Notes: generated by a model from the sequence alone, not told the origin. DNA of 49,064 nucleotides from Butyrivibrio sp. (GCF_017940685.1 NZ_JAGAYD010000052.1:1-49064); one strand, 5' to 3'. Positions 24,276 to 33,426 are shown, counted from the first letter of the stretch. Numbers and translations: made by a program.

Positions 24276-26000
24276 ATGAAGAAATTACTTGTATATTTAA
24301 AGGAATATAAAAAAGAAACTATCTTAGGACCTCTTTTTAAGCTCCTTGAGGCTTCCTTTGAGCTTATGGTTCCCCTTGTTATTGCGTCGATGATAGACAG
24401 AGGAATTGTAAGGGGAGATAGACAGCACATAATAAATATGTGTATTGTTCTGATACTTCTTTGTTTTGTTGGCTTTGGATCAGCAGTAACAGCTCAGTTT
24501 TTTGCAGCAAAGGCTGCTGCAGGTTTTGCCAAGAAGGTAAAGAGAGCTCTTTTTGATAATATTCAAAAACTGTCCTACGCAGATATAGACCGTGTCGGGA
24601 CTTCAGCCATGATCACCAGGATGACCAGCGACATCAATCAGGTACAGCAGGGAGTTAACCTTACTATTAGGCTTCTTCTGCGCTCACCCTTTGTTGTATT
24701 TGGCGCAATGGTAATGGCCTTTACCATAAATGTTAGACAGTCCCTTATTTTCCTGGTGACAATCATATTATTGTTCCTGGTAGTCGGACTCATCATGAGA
24801 TGGAGTATACCTCGCTATGGTCAGATACAGTCAGGACTTGACGAGCTTCTTTCTCTCACCAGAGAGAACCATACTGGCGTAAGAGTCATTCGAGCTTTTT
24901 CTCTGGAACAAAAGGAAAAAGAAAACTTCAGTGACAAAAATAATTCTTTAAAGGATCTGCAGGTATTTGTTGGAAGTATAACAGCTCTGATGAATCCTGT
25001 TACTTATGCAATTCTAAATCTGGCGGTAGCCTTTCTTATTTACAGGGGAGCTATTCTGGTTGATGCTGGAGACCTTACCCAGGGACAGGTTGTTGCCCTC
25101 TATAACTATATGGCACAGATACTGGTTGAACTTATTAAGTTTGCAAACCTCATCCTTACTGTTACAAGAGCAATAGCCTCAGGAAACAGAGTTCAGGAGA
25201 TGTTAGAGCTTAAGAGTTCCATGGAAGATGGAACAGTTACCGAGTTTGTACCATCAGATAGTCACATTGAATTTAACAATGTGTCTATGAGATATCAGGG
25301 GGATATGGAAGATTCACTGGAAGGCCTTGATATCAAGATAAAAAGAGGTGAGAGGATTGGCGTTATTGGCGGAACTGGCAGCGGCAAAAGTACGCTGATA
25401 AACCTTATCCCCAGATTTTACGATGTGAGGGAAGGCTCTGTCGTCATCGATGGACGAAACGTAAAAGAGTACCGATTGGATGCCCTTAGGGAGAGGATAG
25501 GAATTGTGCCTCAAAAGGCAGTTCTTTTCCAGGGAACCATAAGGGACAATATCAGGTGGGGAAAAGAAAACGCAACAGATGAAGAAATCTATGAGGCCCT
25601 TACCATAGCACAGGCAAAAGAAATTGTTGATGGAAAAGAAAAGGGGCTTGATGAAGTAGTATCTCAGGGTGGTAAAAACTTCTCCGGTGGACAAAAGCAA
25701 AGGCTTACTATCGCAAGGGCACTTGTCAGAAAGCCTGAAATCCTTATTTTGGATGACAGCGCATCAGCACTGGATTTTCTTACTGATAAAAAGCTTCGCG
25801 GCGCTATAGCCTCAATGGATAACCCTCCAACTACATTTATCGTGTCCCAGAGAGCGTCTTCTGTACTTGGCTGCGACAGGATAATAGTCCTTGATGACGG
25901 CAAGGTTGCTGGCATTGGAAGTAGTGATGAGCTTTTGATCAAATGCGAAACATACAGGGAAATATATGATTCTCAGTATAAGAAGGAGGGCGACCTATGA
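24276..26000 (+). CDS. ABC exporter half, subunit with degenerate ATPase site
   Basis: 574 residues: six membrane helices (about 15-310), then an ATPase domain. Walker A is GGTGSGKST (about 365) and the signature FSGGQ is intact (about 469). Walker B reads LILDDSASALD, so the catalytic Glu is Asp, and the H-loop reads VSQRASS, so His is Gln. This is the noncatalytic half of a heterodimeric type IV exporter like BmrC or TM287. The following gene overlaps it by 4 bases (ATGA) and supplies the complementary half. The substrate could be a drug, lipid or peptide and is not predictable. Confidence 0.92.
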   Translation: MKKLLVYLKEYKKETILGPLFKLLEASFELMVPLVIASMIDRGIVRGDRQHIINMCIVLILLCFVGFGSAVTAQFFAAKAAAGFAKKVKRALFDNIQKLSYADIDRVGTSAMITRMTSDINQVQQGVNLTIRLLLRSPFVVFGAMVMAFTINVRQSLIFLVTIILLFLVVGLIMRWSIPRYGQIQSGLDELLSLTRENHTGVRVIRAFSLEQKEKENFSDKNNSLKDLQVFVGSITALMNPVTYAILNLAVAFLIYRGAILVDAGDLTQGQVVALYNYMAQILVELIKFANLILTVTRAIASGNRVQEMLELKSSMEDGTVTEFVPSDSHIEFNNVSMRYQGDMEDSLEGLDIKIKRGERIGVIGGTGSGKSTLINLIPRFYDVREGSVVIDGRNVKEYRLDALRERIGIVPQKAVLFQGTIRDNIRWGKENATDEEIYEALTIAQAKEIVDGKEKGLDEVVSQGGKNFSGGQKQRLTIARALVRKPEILILDDSASALDFLTDKKLRGAIASMDNPPTTFIVSQRASSVLGCDRIIVLDDGKVAGIGSSDELLIKCETYREIYDSQYKKEGDL

Positions 26001-27727
26001 AGAAAAATACTTTAAAAAAAGTCCTCCGATATGTTTCGAAATATCACTTCCTTATTGCGCTGTCAATGATCCTGGCGGTTTTGACAGCTCTTTTGTCACT
26101 GTATGTTCCTATTCTTGCAGGAAATGCCATAGATCTTCTTACAGGTAAAGGCGCTGTGAATTTTCAGAAAGTGACACAGATACTGGTAAGGATAGCTATA
26201 TGTGTTCTTGGTATTTCTTTTGCCCAGTGGTACATGAACAGGATCAACAACAGAATAACCTTTAATGTGGTCAGGGACGTAAGGAAGGACGCCTTTGAAA
26301 GACTGCAGGTATTGCCACTTTCTTACCTTGATAGAAAACCTACTGGAGAGATCGTTTCAAGGATAATCTCAGATGTTGACCTGTTTGCAGACGGCCTTTT
26401 AATGGGATTTACACAGCTGTTTACTGGAGTTGTGACAATAATTGGAACTTTGGCATTTATGTTCTACCTTAACTGGTCCATAGCTGCCATTGTTGTGGTT
26501 TTGACGCCGCTTTCTCTTTTGCTTGCAAGATTTATAGCCACCAAGAGCTTTGCGCTATTCAAGGAGCAAAGTAGTGCAAGGTCTGATCAGACGGCGTTTG
26601 TGGATGAGATGGTAGGAAACCTTTCTGTTGTAAAGGCTTTTGCCCATGAGGATGAAAACCTTTCTGTCTTTGACAAGATCAATGACAGGCTGGAAGAAAG
26701 CAGCATAAAAGCTACATTTATTTCATCCCTTACTAATCCCGGAACCAGATTTATTAACAATATTGTCTATGCAGCAGTGGCTCTTTTTGGATCATTTGCG
26801 TGCCTTGCTGGCGGTATGACTGTTGGAGGACTTACCATTTTCCTTAGCTATGCCAATCAGTACACCAAGCCATTTAATGAGATTTCCGGAGTTATCACAG
26901 AACTTCAGAATGCTCTTGCCTGCGCTGAAAGGGTTTTTGAACTTATTGATGAGAAGGCAGAGAATGCTGACGACAGCTTTGATGAGCTTCATAAAAATCT
27001 TGATGGCAATGTAAAGATAGAGGATGTATCTTTTTCATATGACAAGAAAATGAGCCTGATTGAGGGCCTTAATCTTGATATCAAAAAAGGTGAGAGAGTT
27101 GCAATTGTTGGACCTACCGGTTCTGGTAAGACTACACTTATAAACCTTTTGATGCGTTTTTATGATGTGGACCAGGGATCAATAAATATTGACGGGCATG
27201 ATATACGGCTTCTTAAGAGAAAAGATCTTAGAAGTAACTTTGGTATGGTCCTTCAGGAAACCTGGTTAAGAAGTGGCACCATTAAGGAAAACATAACCCT
27301 TGGAAGAGAGGGCTTTACTGACGAAGAAATAATAGAGGCAGCAAAGGCTTCCCACGCCCACAGCTTTATCAAGAGACTTCCTGAGGGTTATAACACAGTC
27401 ATTTCAGAAAATGGCGGCTCTCTATCCCAGGGACAGAAGCAGCTTTTGTGTATTACAAGAGTCATGCTAAAAGTTCCACCAATGCTGATACTTGATGAAG
27501 CTACATCTTCCATAGACACAAGGACGGAGATCCGAATTCAGAAGGCATTTAACAAGATGATGCAGGGTAGGACCAGCTTTATTGTAGCTCACAGGCTCTC
27601 GACCATAAGGGAAGCTGATGTTATCCTTGTAATGAAGGATGGCCACATAATAGAACAGGGTGGTCACAGGCAGCTGCTTGACAAGAAAGGGTTTTATAGT
27701 GAACTATATAACTCTCAGTTTGCCTGA
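25997..27727 (+). CDS. ABC exporter half, subunit with consensus Walker B
   Basis: 576 residues: six helices and an ATPase domain. Walker A GPTGSGKTT (about 372), Walker B LILDEATSSID with the catalytic Glu, and the H-loop AHRLST are canonical. The signature is LSQGQ instead of LSGGQ. Joined with the preceding subunit this leaves one hydrolysing site (this Walker A/B with the partner's SGGQ) and one degenerate site. The SD AAGGAGGGC lies inside the end of the upstream gene, and the start overlaps its stop. Confidence 0.93.
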   Translation: MKKNTLKKVLRYVSKYHFLIALSMILAVLTALLSLYVPILAGNAIDLLTGKGAVNFQKVTQILVRIAICVLGISFAQWYMNRINNRITFNVVRDVRKDAFERLQVLPLSYLDRKPTGEIVSRIISDVDLFADGLLMGFTQLFTGVVTIIGTLAFMFYLNWSIAAIVVVLTPLSLLLARFIATKSFALFKEQSSARSDQTAFVDEMVGNLSVVKAFAHEDENLSVFDKINDRLEESSIKATFISSLTNPGTRFINNIVYAAVALFGSFACLAGGMTVGGLTIFLSYANQYTKPFNEISGVITELQNALACAERVFELIDEKAENADDSFDELHKNLDGNVKIEDVSFSYDKKMSLIEGLNLDIKKGERVAIVGPTGSGKTTLINLLMRFYDVDQGSINIDGHDIRLLKRKDLRSNFGMVLQETWLRSGTIKENITLGREGFTDEEIIEAAKASHAHSFIKRLPEGYNTVISENGGSLSQGQKQLLCITRVMLKVPPMLILDEATSSIDTRTEIRIQKAFNKMMQGRTSFIVAHRLSTIREADVILVMKDGHIIEQGGHRQLLDKKGFYSELYNSQFA

Positions 27728-27737
27728 AATTATTTCC

Positions 27738-27766
27738 TTGATACTTGTGGCAAGGAGTGGTAAACT
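27738..27766 (+). promoter_or_regulatory. Promoter of the pyrophosphatase gene
   Basis: TTGATA (27738-27743) and TAAACT (27761-27766) with a 17-base spacer, 11 bases after the ABC stop codon. The spacer contains part of a CCTTG/CAAGG inverted repeat. Confidence 0.55.
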
Positions 27767-27790
27767 GCATGTACGCTTGGAGGATTACTA

Positions 27791-29443
27791 ATGAACAATA
27801 TTGAAGATACAAGACCTGTTTTTGTAATAGGACATAAAAATCCTGACACAGACTCTATCTGTGCAGCCATAACTTATGCTAACCTCAAAAACAAGGCCTT
27901 TGGAGGCAATTATATAGCATGCAGGGCTGGGCACCTCAATGAGGAGACACAGTTTGTTTTATCGCACTTTGGTGTAGATGTTCCTGCTTATATCAAGGAT
28001 GTCAGAACTCAGGTAAGAGATATGGAGATCAGAAGACTTGATGGAGTTACAAGTGATCTCTCTTTAAAAAATGCCTGGGCAAAGATGAGAGATGCTGATG
28101 TTGTAACTCTTTGTGCCACAGAGGGCGACAAACTTACAGGAATTGTTACAACCAATGATATCGTAGAAACCTATATGGATGTTATCGATCCACACATCCT
28201 TTCTCAGGCTAAGACTTCATATAAGAACATAGTTGAGACCCTTGATGGAGAGCTCATTGTGGGAAATATCGAGGACAGCCTTGAAAGTGGTAAGGTGGTC
28301 ATAGCAGCTGCAAGCCCTGAGATGATGGAAAATGTCATTGAAAAGGGCGACATTGTTATTTTGGGAAACAGATACGAAACTCAGCTGTGCGCTATTGAAC
28401 TTGAAGCTTCCTGCATCATAGTATGTGAAGGGGCTGAGGTTACAAGGACAATTAAGAGCCAGGCTACTGAACATGGAACCAGGATCATTACAACACCCCA
28501 TGACACCTTCGTTGTAGCAAGGCTTATCAATCAGAGTATGCCAATAGATTACATCATGAAAAAAGATAATCTGGCTACTTTCTATATGGACGACTTTATA
28601 GAGGATATCCAGGAAGTAATGGCTTCCATGAGGCACAGATATTTCCCTGTCCTTGATAAGAACGACAACTATATTGGTATGATCAGCCGAAGGAATTTCC
28701 TTGGCGCTCACAAAAAGCAGATGATCCTTGTGGATCACAACGAGAAGAATCAGGCAGTTAATGGCGCAGATTCTGCAGATATCCTGGAGATCATCGATCA
28801 CCACAGACTTCGCACCATTGAGACTTCAGGTCCTGTGTTCTTTAGAAATCAGCCTCTTGGATCAACCTGCACCATCATCTATCTGATGTACAAGGAGTAT
28901 GGTGTTGAGATAGATCCTAAAACAGCAGGACTTTTACTTGCAGCGATCCTTTCTGATACGCTTATGTTCAGATCTCCAACCTGCACCCAGGTAGACAGAA
29001 ACGCAGGAGAGGAGCTCTCTAAGATTGCGCAGATAGATTATGAGGAATTTGCAAAAGAGATGTTCCATGCAGGATCTAACTTAAGTGGCAAGAGTGCCTC
29101 TGAGATCCTTCATCAGGACTTTAAGAAATTTACAGTAGATGATCTTACAATTGGAATCGGACAGATCAATTCAATGAGCTCAGAGGAGCTTGTTGAGATA
29201 AAAAGCAGAATTGAACCGGAACTTAAGAGTGTTACCGGTGATGATGGCCTTGATATGATCTTCTTTATGCTCACAAACATCATCGATGAATCATCAGAGA
29301 TCATCTTTTCAGGCAATAAGGCCCTGCACACCATCAACAGTGCATTTGGCCTTTCTGCTGAGGGTAACAGCGTAGTCCTTCCAGGTGTTGTTTCACGAAA
29401 AAAACAGCTTCTTCCTGCAATTGTTGAGGCAATGCAGCAGTAA
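27791..29443 (+). CDS. Mn-dependent inorganic pyrophosphatase with CBS and DRTGG domains
   Basis: 550 residues. The DHH-superfamily (family II) core is split by a regulatory insert. The early part has FVIGHKNPDTDSICAAITYA (metal and phosphate ligands). A CBS domain, a DRTGG-like domain and a second CBS segment occupy about 70-300. The DHH motif is at LEIIDHHRL. The DHHA2 part follows, with SDTLMFRSPTCT and GQINSM. It splits PPi in the cytoplasm and is regulated by adenine nucleotides through the CBS pair in characterised clostridial homologues. ATG 27791 follows TTGGAGGATT, and it has its own promoter. Confidence 0.94.
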   Translation: MNNIEDTRPVFVIGHKNPDTDSICAAITYANLKNKAFGGNYIACRAGHLNEETQFVLSHFGVDVPAYIKDVRTQVRDMEIRRLDGVTSDLSLKNAWAKMRDADVVTLCATEGDKLTGIVTTNDIVETYMDVIDPHILSQAKTSYKNIVETLDGELIVGNIEDSLESGKVVIAAASPEMMENVIEKGDIVILGNRYETQLCAIELEASCIIVCEGAEVTRTIKSQATEHGTRIITTPHDTFVVARLINQSMPIDYIMKKDNLATFYMDDFIEDIQEVMASMRHRYFPVLDKNDNYIGMISRRNFLGAHKKQMILVDHNEKNQAVNGADSADILEIIDHHRLRTIETSGPVFFRNQPLGSTCTIIYLMYKEYGVEIDPKTAGLLLAAILSDTLMFRSPTCTQVDRNAGEELSKIAQIDYEEFAKEMFHAGSNLSGKSASEILHQDFKKFTVDDLTIGIGQINSMSSEELVEIKSRIEPELKSVTGDDGLDMIFFMLTNIIDESSEIIFSGNKALHTINSAFGLSAEGNSVVLPGVVSRKKQLLPAIVEAMQQ

Positions 29444-29483
29444 TATAATAAAATAAAATACTAAGTATTGGGGGATGCTAAGT

Positions 29484-29780
29484 ATGGATGAACTTAGAAA
29501 GCTTTTACTTCATGAGGTGGTTTCACTTTACGGACCTTTACAGGGGCAGAGTATTGGAGCCATTATCATTCCGGCATTTATCGGAGATTTTAAAAAGGTA
29601 CTCGATGGAGCAGAAACCACAGATGAGGTGTTTGAAGAGTACATGACAGAGGACAAGAAGATACATCTTATCCTTGAAGGCAGAAAGAGTCTGGGAGCAA
29701 AGGGGCCAAGACTTGAGATAACAGGCGCAGTTGTCAATGATAAAAGACTAAAGCTCACTGAGGAACATTGCTACGTCTAA
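29484..29780 (+). CDS. Small unknown protein
   Basis: 98 residues from ATG 29484, whose GGGG site is 9 bases upstream; the ATG at 29475 abuts that site. A helical N-terminus (DELRKLLLHEVVSLYG) leads into a mixed middle (GAIIIPAFIGDFKKVLDG) and beta-like strands (KKIHLILEGRKS, PRLEITGAVV). Not recognised. It lies 40 bases after the pyrophosphatase and is probably cotranscribed. No signal peptide or membrane segment. Confidence 0.55.
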   Translation: MDELRKLLLHEVVSLYGPLQGQSIGAIIIPAFIGDFKKVLDGAETTDEVFEEYMTEDKKIHLILEGRKSLGAKGPRLEITGAVVNDKRLKLTEEHCYV

Positions 29781-29801
29781 GCTAAAGAGTTATTTTTATT
29801 C

Positions 29802-29830
29802 TTGAATAAGGGTAAGTACTGTGCTAAACT
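29802..29830 (+). promoter_or_regulatory. Promoter of tRNA-Leu
   Basis: TTGAAT (29802-29807) and TAAACT (29825-29830), spacing 17. A leader hairpin (29835-29856, AAGCTGTGG / CCACAGCTT, ATGG loop) sits between it and the tRNA and would be part of the precursor. Confidence 0.55.
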
Positions 29831-29864
29831 AAAAAAGCTGTGGATGGCCACAGCTTCCATATTT

Positions 29865-29947
29865 GCCGGCATGTCGGAATGGCAGACGATGCAGACTCAA
29901 AATCTGTTGTGGGTAACCACGTGTGGGTTCAAGTCCCACTGCCGGCA
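29865..29947 (+). tRNA. tRNA-Leu (anticodon CAA)
   Basis: GCCGGCA pairs with TGCCGGC over 7 bp, with A as discriminator. The anticodon arm GCAGA-CTCAAAA-TCTGT gives anticodon CAA (reads UUG). The long variable arm (around TGTGGGTAACCACG) and the T-loop GTTCAAGTC are leucine class II features. CCA is not encoded. It has its own promoter and terminator. Confidence 0.96.
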
Positions 29948-29953
29948 CTAAAA

Positions 29954-29985
29954 AAGTCAATGGAGTTTTCCATTGACTTATTTTT
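29954..29985 (+). terminator. Terminator after tRNA-Leu, bidirectional
   Basis: AAGTCAATGGA and TCCATTGACTT form an 11-bp stem with a GTTT loop, followed by ATTTTTG. On the other strand the stem is followed by TTTTTAG, so it can also end the convergent Nudix gene. Confidence 0.88.
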
Positions 29986-30580
29986 GTAATTTTGCATCCT
30001 TTGCCATGTACCATGCAAGTACGTGGTGTGACTGGAGGAAATCTCCTCTGAATATTTTTTCCCTGATCTCATCTTCGGATAATAGAACTACATTTAAAAA
30101 CTCTGTATCATCAAGATGCTGACTTGATCTCTTTTCGCAGTCTGTTGCCAGATAGATGTGCATATTGTTTGTTGCAAGGGTAGCATTGGCTGGCATTGTG
30201 ATAAGGTGTTTTATGTTCTCCGAAGCGTAGCCGGTTTCTTCAAGAAGTTCTCTTTTAGCAGCCAAAAGAGCATCTTCTTCTGTAGCGATGGTGTTTTCTT
30301 TTGTTATATAGGGTACATCGCTTTTTTCCAAATATTCGATGCCACCAGCCGGGAATTCAGTGGTTACAGAATCAATTCCATGCCTGTACTGCTTGACGCA
30401 GATATATTTATCATCCTTCGTTTTTGCCACTATTATTACGAAGCTGTGCTTGGAATAATTATAGACGGGACCTATCTCGGCGCTATTTGGAAGCCTGTAA
30501 ATATTTCGTCTGAAATCGATCCATGCGTCCTGTATAATATGTTCTTCCTTGATAAGTTCCCACTTGAGATTATCTGACAT
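29978..30580 (-). CDS. Nudix hydrolase
   Basis: 200 residues from ATG 30580, with AAGGAG 10 bases upstream; the ATG at 30607 lies before that site. The Nudix signature is split. The FPAGGIE part and the REL-EETGY part (AAKRELLEETGY) are separated by about 16 extra residues (YLEKSDVPYITKENTI), so the normal G-x5-E spacing is broken. The following strands (HIYLATDC) and C-terminal helices resemble ADP-ribose pyrophosphatase-type Nudix enzymes. Likely hydrolyses a nucleoside diphosphate derivative. It is convergent with the tRNA and divergent from the HD-GYP gene. Confidence 0.88.
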   Translation of the reverse strand: MSDNLKWELIKEEHIIQDAWIDFRRNIYRLPNSAEIGPVYNYSKHSFVIIVAKTKDDKYICVKQYRHGIDSVTTEFPAGGIEYLEKSDVPYITKENTIATEEDALLAAKRELLEETGYASENIKHLITMPANATLATNNMHIYLATDCEKRSSQHLDDTEFLNVVLLSEDEIREKIFRGDFLQSHHVLAWYMAKDAKLQK

Positions 30581-30708
30581 AAAATGAGTGCTCCTTAGAT
30601 TTTGCATTTTAACAACAGAATTGTATAGGATATTTAGTAAAAAGAAAAGCCAAAACGTGTTATTATATATTTGTATGAACTTAAAAAAGTATATGGCGGT
30701 GGCGAAAT

Positions 30709-31794
30709 ATGAAACTTGTTTCAGTAGACAAGCTTGAACCAGGACTTGTAGTATCCGAAAATATCTATACCCTTGATGACAGACTGGTTTTGCCTAAGGG
30801 GACTATTCTTGATGAAAAGGATATCGAAAGGATACGTTCCTATTCTTTATACAATATCTTTGTAGAGGAAGAGAAAAAGCCTGTTGTCCCAAAACAGGAA
30901 AAAGCTGATTCCGCTAGTCTTTCCTACTCTGAAAAACTCAAAAACACAGAGGAATTCATCAGGTTTAAACAGCATATTGAAGACAACGCTGAAAAGCTTG
31001 AAGAGTCATTCAGGCTCCTTGCCAACGATTCTATTCCTCTTGATGTAGATAAACTAACTGAGCCTGTATATCATCTGTTCGTAGAGGCTGGTGGAACAGC
31101 GGGAGTGTTTGATATGCTCCATAACCTCAGGGACAGCAGCGATGAAGTCTATATGCACAGCCTTAATGTTTCACTTATTTCCAATACACTTGCAACATGG
31201 ATGAGACTTCCAAATAGCAAGATCCAGCTGGCAACTGCAGCAGGGCTTTTACATGATATTGGAAAGGTTTTGATGCCTCCAGAGCTTCTTGGTAAAAACA
31301 AGCAGCTTACTGACTATGAGCAGAGAACCATGAATGAGCACGTAATTAAGGGGTATGAGCTTGTAAAGGACAAGGATATTAATACCCATATTAAAAATGC
31401 CATCATTATGCATCATGAGAGAAGGGATGGCTCAGGTTTCCCATTCCATCTAAAAAATGATCAGATAGATGAGATAGCTTCTATTGTGGCAGTGGCAGAT
31501 GTTTATGATTCCCTTACCACCAGAAAAAAATACAGGGAACCGATCTGTCCGTTCTATGTTATCCAGCAGTTTGAAAACGAGGGACTTGATAAGTATGACC
31601 CTAATACCATACTTACTTTCCTTAGCAATATTGTTAATACCTTTATTGCCAACAGGGTTATGTTAAGTAATGGTATGACTGGTGAGATAATCTTTGTTAA
31701 TCCAGAGCATCTTGCAAAACCTGTGGTAAAGTGCGGAGAAAAGTATATTGATCTTGTGAAAAATAAAGGACTTTCCATAGTTGCACTGGTGTGA
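30709..31794 (+). CDS. HD-GYP domain protein
   Basis: 361 residues. The N-terminal 55 residues (DKLEPGLVVSENIYTLDD) are the same small domain as in the HD-GYP protein at 15383. A charged linker and helical region follow. The catalytic domain has H150, H182-D183 (LLHDIGK), H211, H235-H236 and GSGFP (GYP position reads GFP, 243-245), with ADVYDSLT after. Metal ligands appear intact, so phosphodiesterase activity on c-di-GMP is plausible; the GYP Tyr is changed to Phe. The C-terminal region (NGMTGEIIFVNPEHL) also matches the other copy, so the two are paralogues. Confidence 0.9.
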   Translation: MKLVSVDKLEPGLVVSENIYTLDDRLVLPKGTILDEKDIERIRSYSLYNIFVEEEKKPVVPKQEKADSASLSYSEKLKNTEEFIRFKQHIEDNAEKLEESFRLLANDSIPLDVDKLTEPVYHLFVEAGGTAGVFDMLHNLRDSSDEVYMHSLNVSLISNTLATWMRLPNSKIQLATAAGLLHDIGKVLMPPELLGKNKQLTDYEQRTMNEHVIKGYELVKDKDINTHIKNAIIMHHERRDGSGFPFHLKNDQIDEIASIVAVADVYDSLTTRKKYREPICPFYVIQQFENEGLDKYDPNTILTFLSNIVNTFIANRVMLSNGMTGEIIFVNPEHLAKPVVKCGEKYIDLVKNKGLSIVALV

Positions 31795-31891
31795 TGCAAC
31801 TTGCACAAAAACTGGAAACGAAAATTGTAAAAAGCGTTTCTTGTTTTTGATTGCCTTGTCTGTTAGTATTTAATTACGGAAACCCATTGTA

Positions 31892-31907
31892 AGGAAACTA
31901 GTTTCCT
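31892..31907 (+). promoter_or_regulatory. 16-bp perfect palindrome AGGAAACTAGTTTCCT
   Basis: A perfect self-complementary 16-mer 40 bases before the glycosyltransferase start. A second, looser inverted repeat, GAAACG...CGTTTC (31815-31820 and 31835-31840), lies 70 bases upstream; it is followed by TTGTTTTTG and may be a terminator. The palindrome is a good candidate operator for a dimeric repressor. No regulator gene lies beside it. Confidence 0.5.
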
Positions 31908-31947
31908 GTGTCTATGAAAAGCCTATGGATAGGCGGAATGGAGTAAT

Positions 31948-33426
31948 ATGGCTGACAGATCAAAAGTGATTTTTGGAAATGTTATAAGTGATAAAGATTA
32001 TAAAAAAGCACTTAAGTCCAAGAAAAAATTTGTAAAAAAGTACGGAGATGACTCCGCAGTAGATTATAAAATAAAGGTTTCAGATAATTCTGTGATCGGA
32101 CCTATCCTTGGGGTTAAAACGATAGATGTTACTGCTAAGATTCCAGCTGATGAAGGGACCATGGACACTGAAAAGGGAATCATTGTTGGAAACATCAGAA
32201 TGGGATTTGGCCATTATAGAATTTCTATGGCAATAGCTTCTTACGCCCACCATCTGGGCTATACTCCTTACTGGATGGATCTTAATTCCTACAAGGAAAC
32301 CACCTGCACCAAGGTTATTGGAGCACAGAATGACCTTTATTCATTAGGTTCAAGGTTATCAAGATTTTACCTCTTTAATAAATTTGTCTGGGAGCCCACT
32401 AACTATGAAGGCTTCAGGGCACTTTCATATAACTCTTCAGATCAGAAGAATGCAGAGCTGATGGCACCTGTGTACAAGAATGTTCCTAAGGATATTCCTG
32501 TTATCGCAACCCACGTATGGCCTGCTCAGGCAGCTATTCATGCAGGAATGAAGTATGTTGTCAATGCAATTCCTGACAACTGGCCAATGGCTCTTCATTT
32601 ATCTGAAGGCTCAGTGCACACCATCCAGTGCAGAAATGCCTACATGGGCTATCGAATTCTTAATGGCATGGCCAAAAAAGAAGTCTTAAAGCCAATGCCT
32701 TCTGAATCCCTTATCTACACTGGACATTATATTGACTACGAGCTTGTGGAAAATATAGAAAAGGATTGCAACGCCAGAATAAATAGGAAAAAGAATTCAA
32801 GGCCCATGAGATTTCTTTTGACCATCGGCGGAGCCGGCGCTCAGAAAGAGATCTTTGCAGAGATAATAAAGCACCTTATGCCATATATCGAAAAGGGCAT
32901 AGCTGCACTGTATGTCAATGTTGGAGATTACAGAAATGTCTGGGATGAGCTTAAAAAAGAAATCCCCGAGATGAGTAAGATTGCAATCGATCATATGGAT
33001 AATTGGGAGGATACTCTGGAGTTTTCAGAGACAGCTCTGAATGAGAACATAGATGTTACAGGCATTCATGGTTTCTATCACTCAGATATATTTAAGGCTG
33101 TCTACACCACAAATCTTCTTATGAGGAGCTGCGATGTGCTTGTGACCAAGCCAAGTGAGCTGGCATTTTACCCGGTTCCCAAGCTCTTTATCAAGAGAGT
33201 TGGTAAACATGAGATGTGGGGCGCTATACATTCAGCTGAGATTGGTGATGGAACACTGGAGTGCAGAGACATTCCACATACGATCCAGATGCTTGATCAG
33301 TTTCTTGAGACAGATCTTTTGTGCGAGATGTGTGAAAACATTGTTGCAAATAAAAAAGCCGGAATATATGACGGAGCAAAGAAGGTAGTAGAGCTTGCAG
33401 TAAAGCTCAGGGAGGCAGGAAAGTAA
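31948..33426 (+). CDS. Glycosyltransferase-like protein (GT28 / MGDG synthase type)
   Basis: 492 residues, no signal peptide. The VGNIRMGFGHYRISMAIASY segment (about 81-100) resembles the N-terminal nucleotide-sugar loop of the MurG/MGDG-synthase superfamily (G-x-GH). The middle TIGGAGAQKEIFAEII resembles the second Rossmann domain start, and LVTKPSELAFYPVPKLFIKR resembles the donor-binding K-P-(S/G) segment. The first 60 residues are a basic extension. Specific donor and acceptor are unknown. Its stop overlaps the next start by one base, so it is cotranscribed with the sugar symporter. The superfamily call is from motif pattern only. Confidence 0.6.
   Translation: MADRSKVIFGNVISDKDYKKALKSKKKFVKKYGDDSAVDYKIKVSDNSVIGPILGVKTIDVTAKIPADEGTMDTEKGIIVGNIRMGFGHYRISMAIASYAHHLGYTPYWMDLNSYKETTCTKVIGAQNDLYSLGSRLSRFYLFNKFVWEPTNYEGFRALSYNSSDQKNAELMAPVYKNVPKDIPVIATHVWPAQAAIHAGMKYVVNAIPDNWPMALHLSEGSVHTIQCRNAYMGYRILNGMAKKEVLKPMPSESLIYTGHYIDYELVENIEKDCNARINRKKNSRPMRFLLTIGGAGAQKEIFAEIIKHLMPYIEKGIAALYVNVGDYRNVWDELKKEIPEMSKIAIDHMDNWEDTLEFSETALNENIDVTGIHGFYHSDIFKAVYTTNLLMRSCDVLVTKPSELAFYPVPKLFIKRVGKHEMWGAIHSAEIGDGTLECRDIPHTIQMLDQFLETDLLCEMCENIVANKKAGIYDGAKKVVELAVKLREAGK

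Noticed and set aside
28217-28804. 195-codon minus-strand frame inside the pyrophosphatase gene
   Set aside because: The plus strand encodes a complete, motif-rich enzyme, and no homologous pattern or ribosome site supports the antisense frame.
30158-30577. 139-codon plus-strand frame under the Nudix gene
   Set aside because: The minus-strand Nudix motifs are clear, and the plus frame has no recognisable motif or start site.
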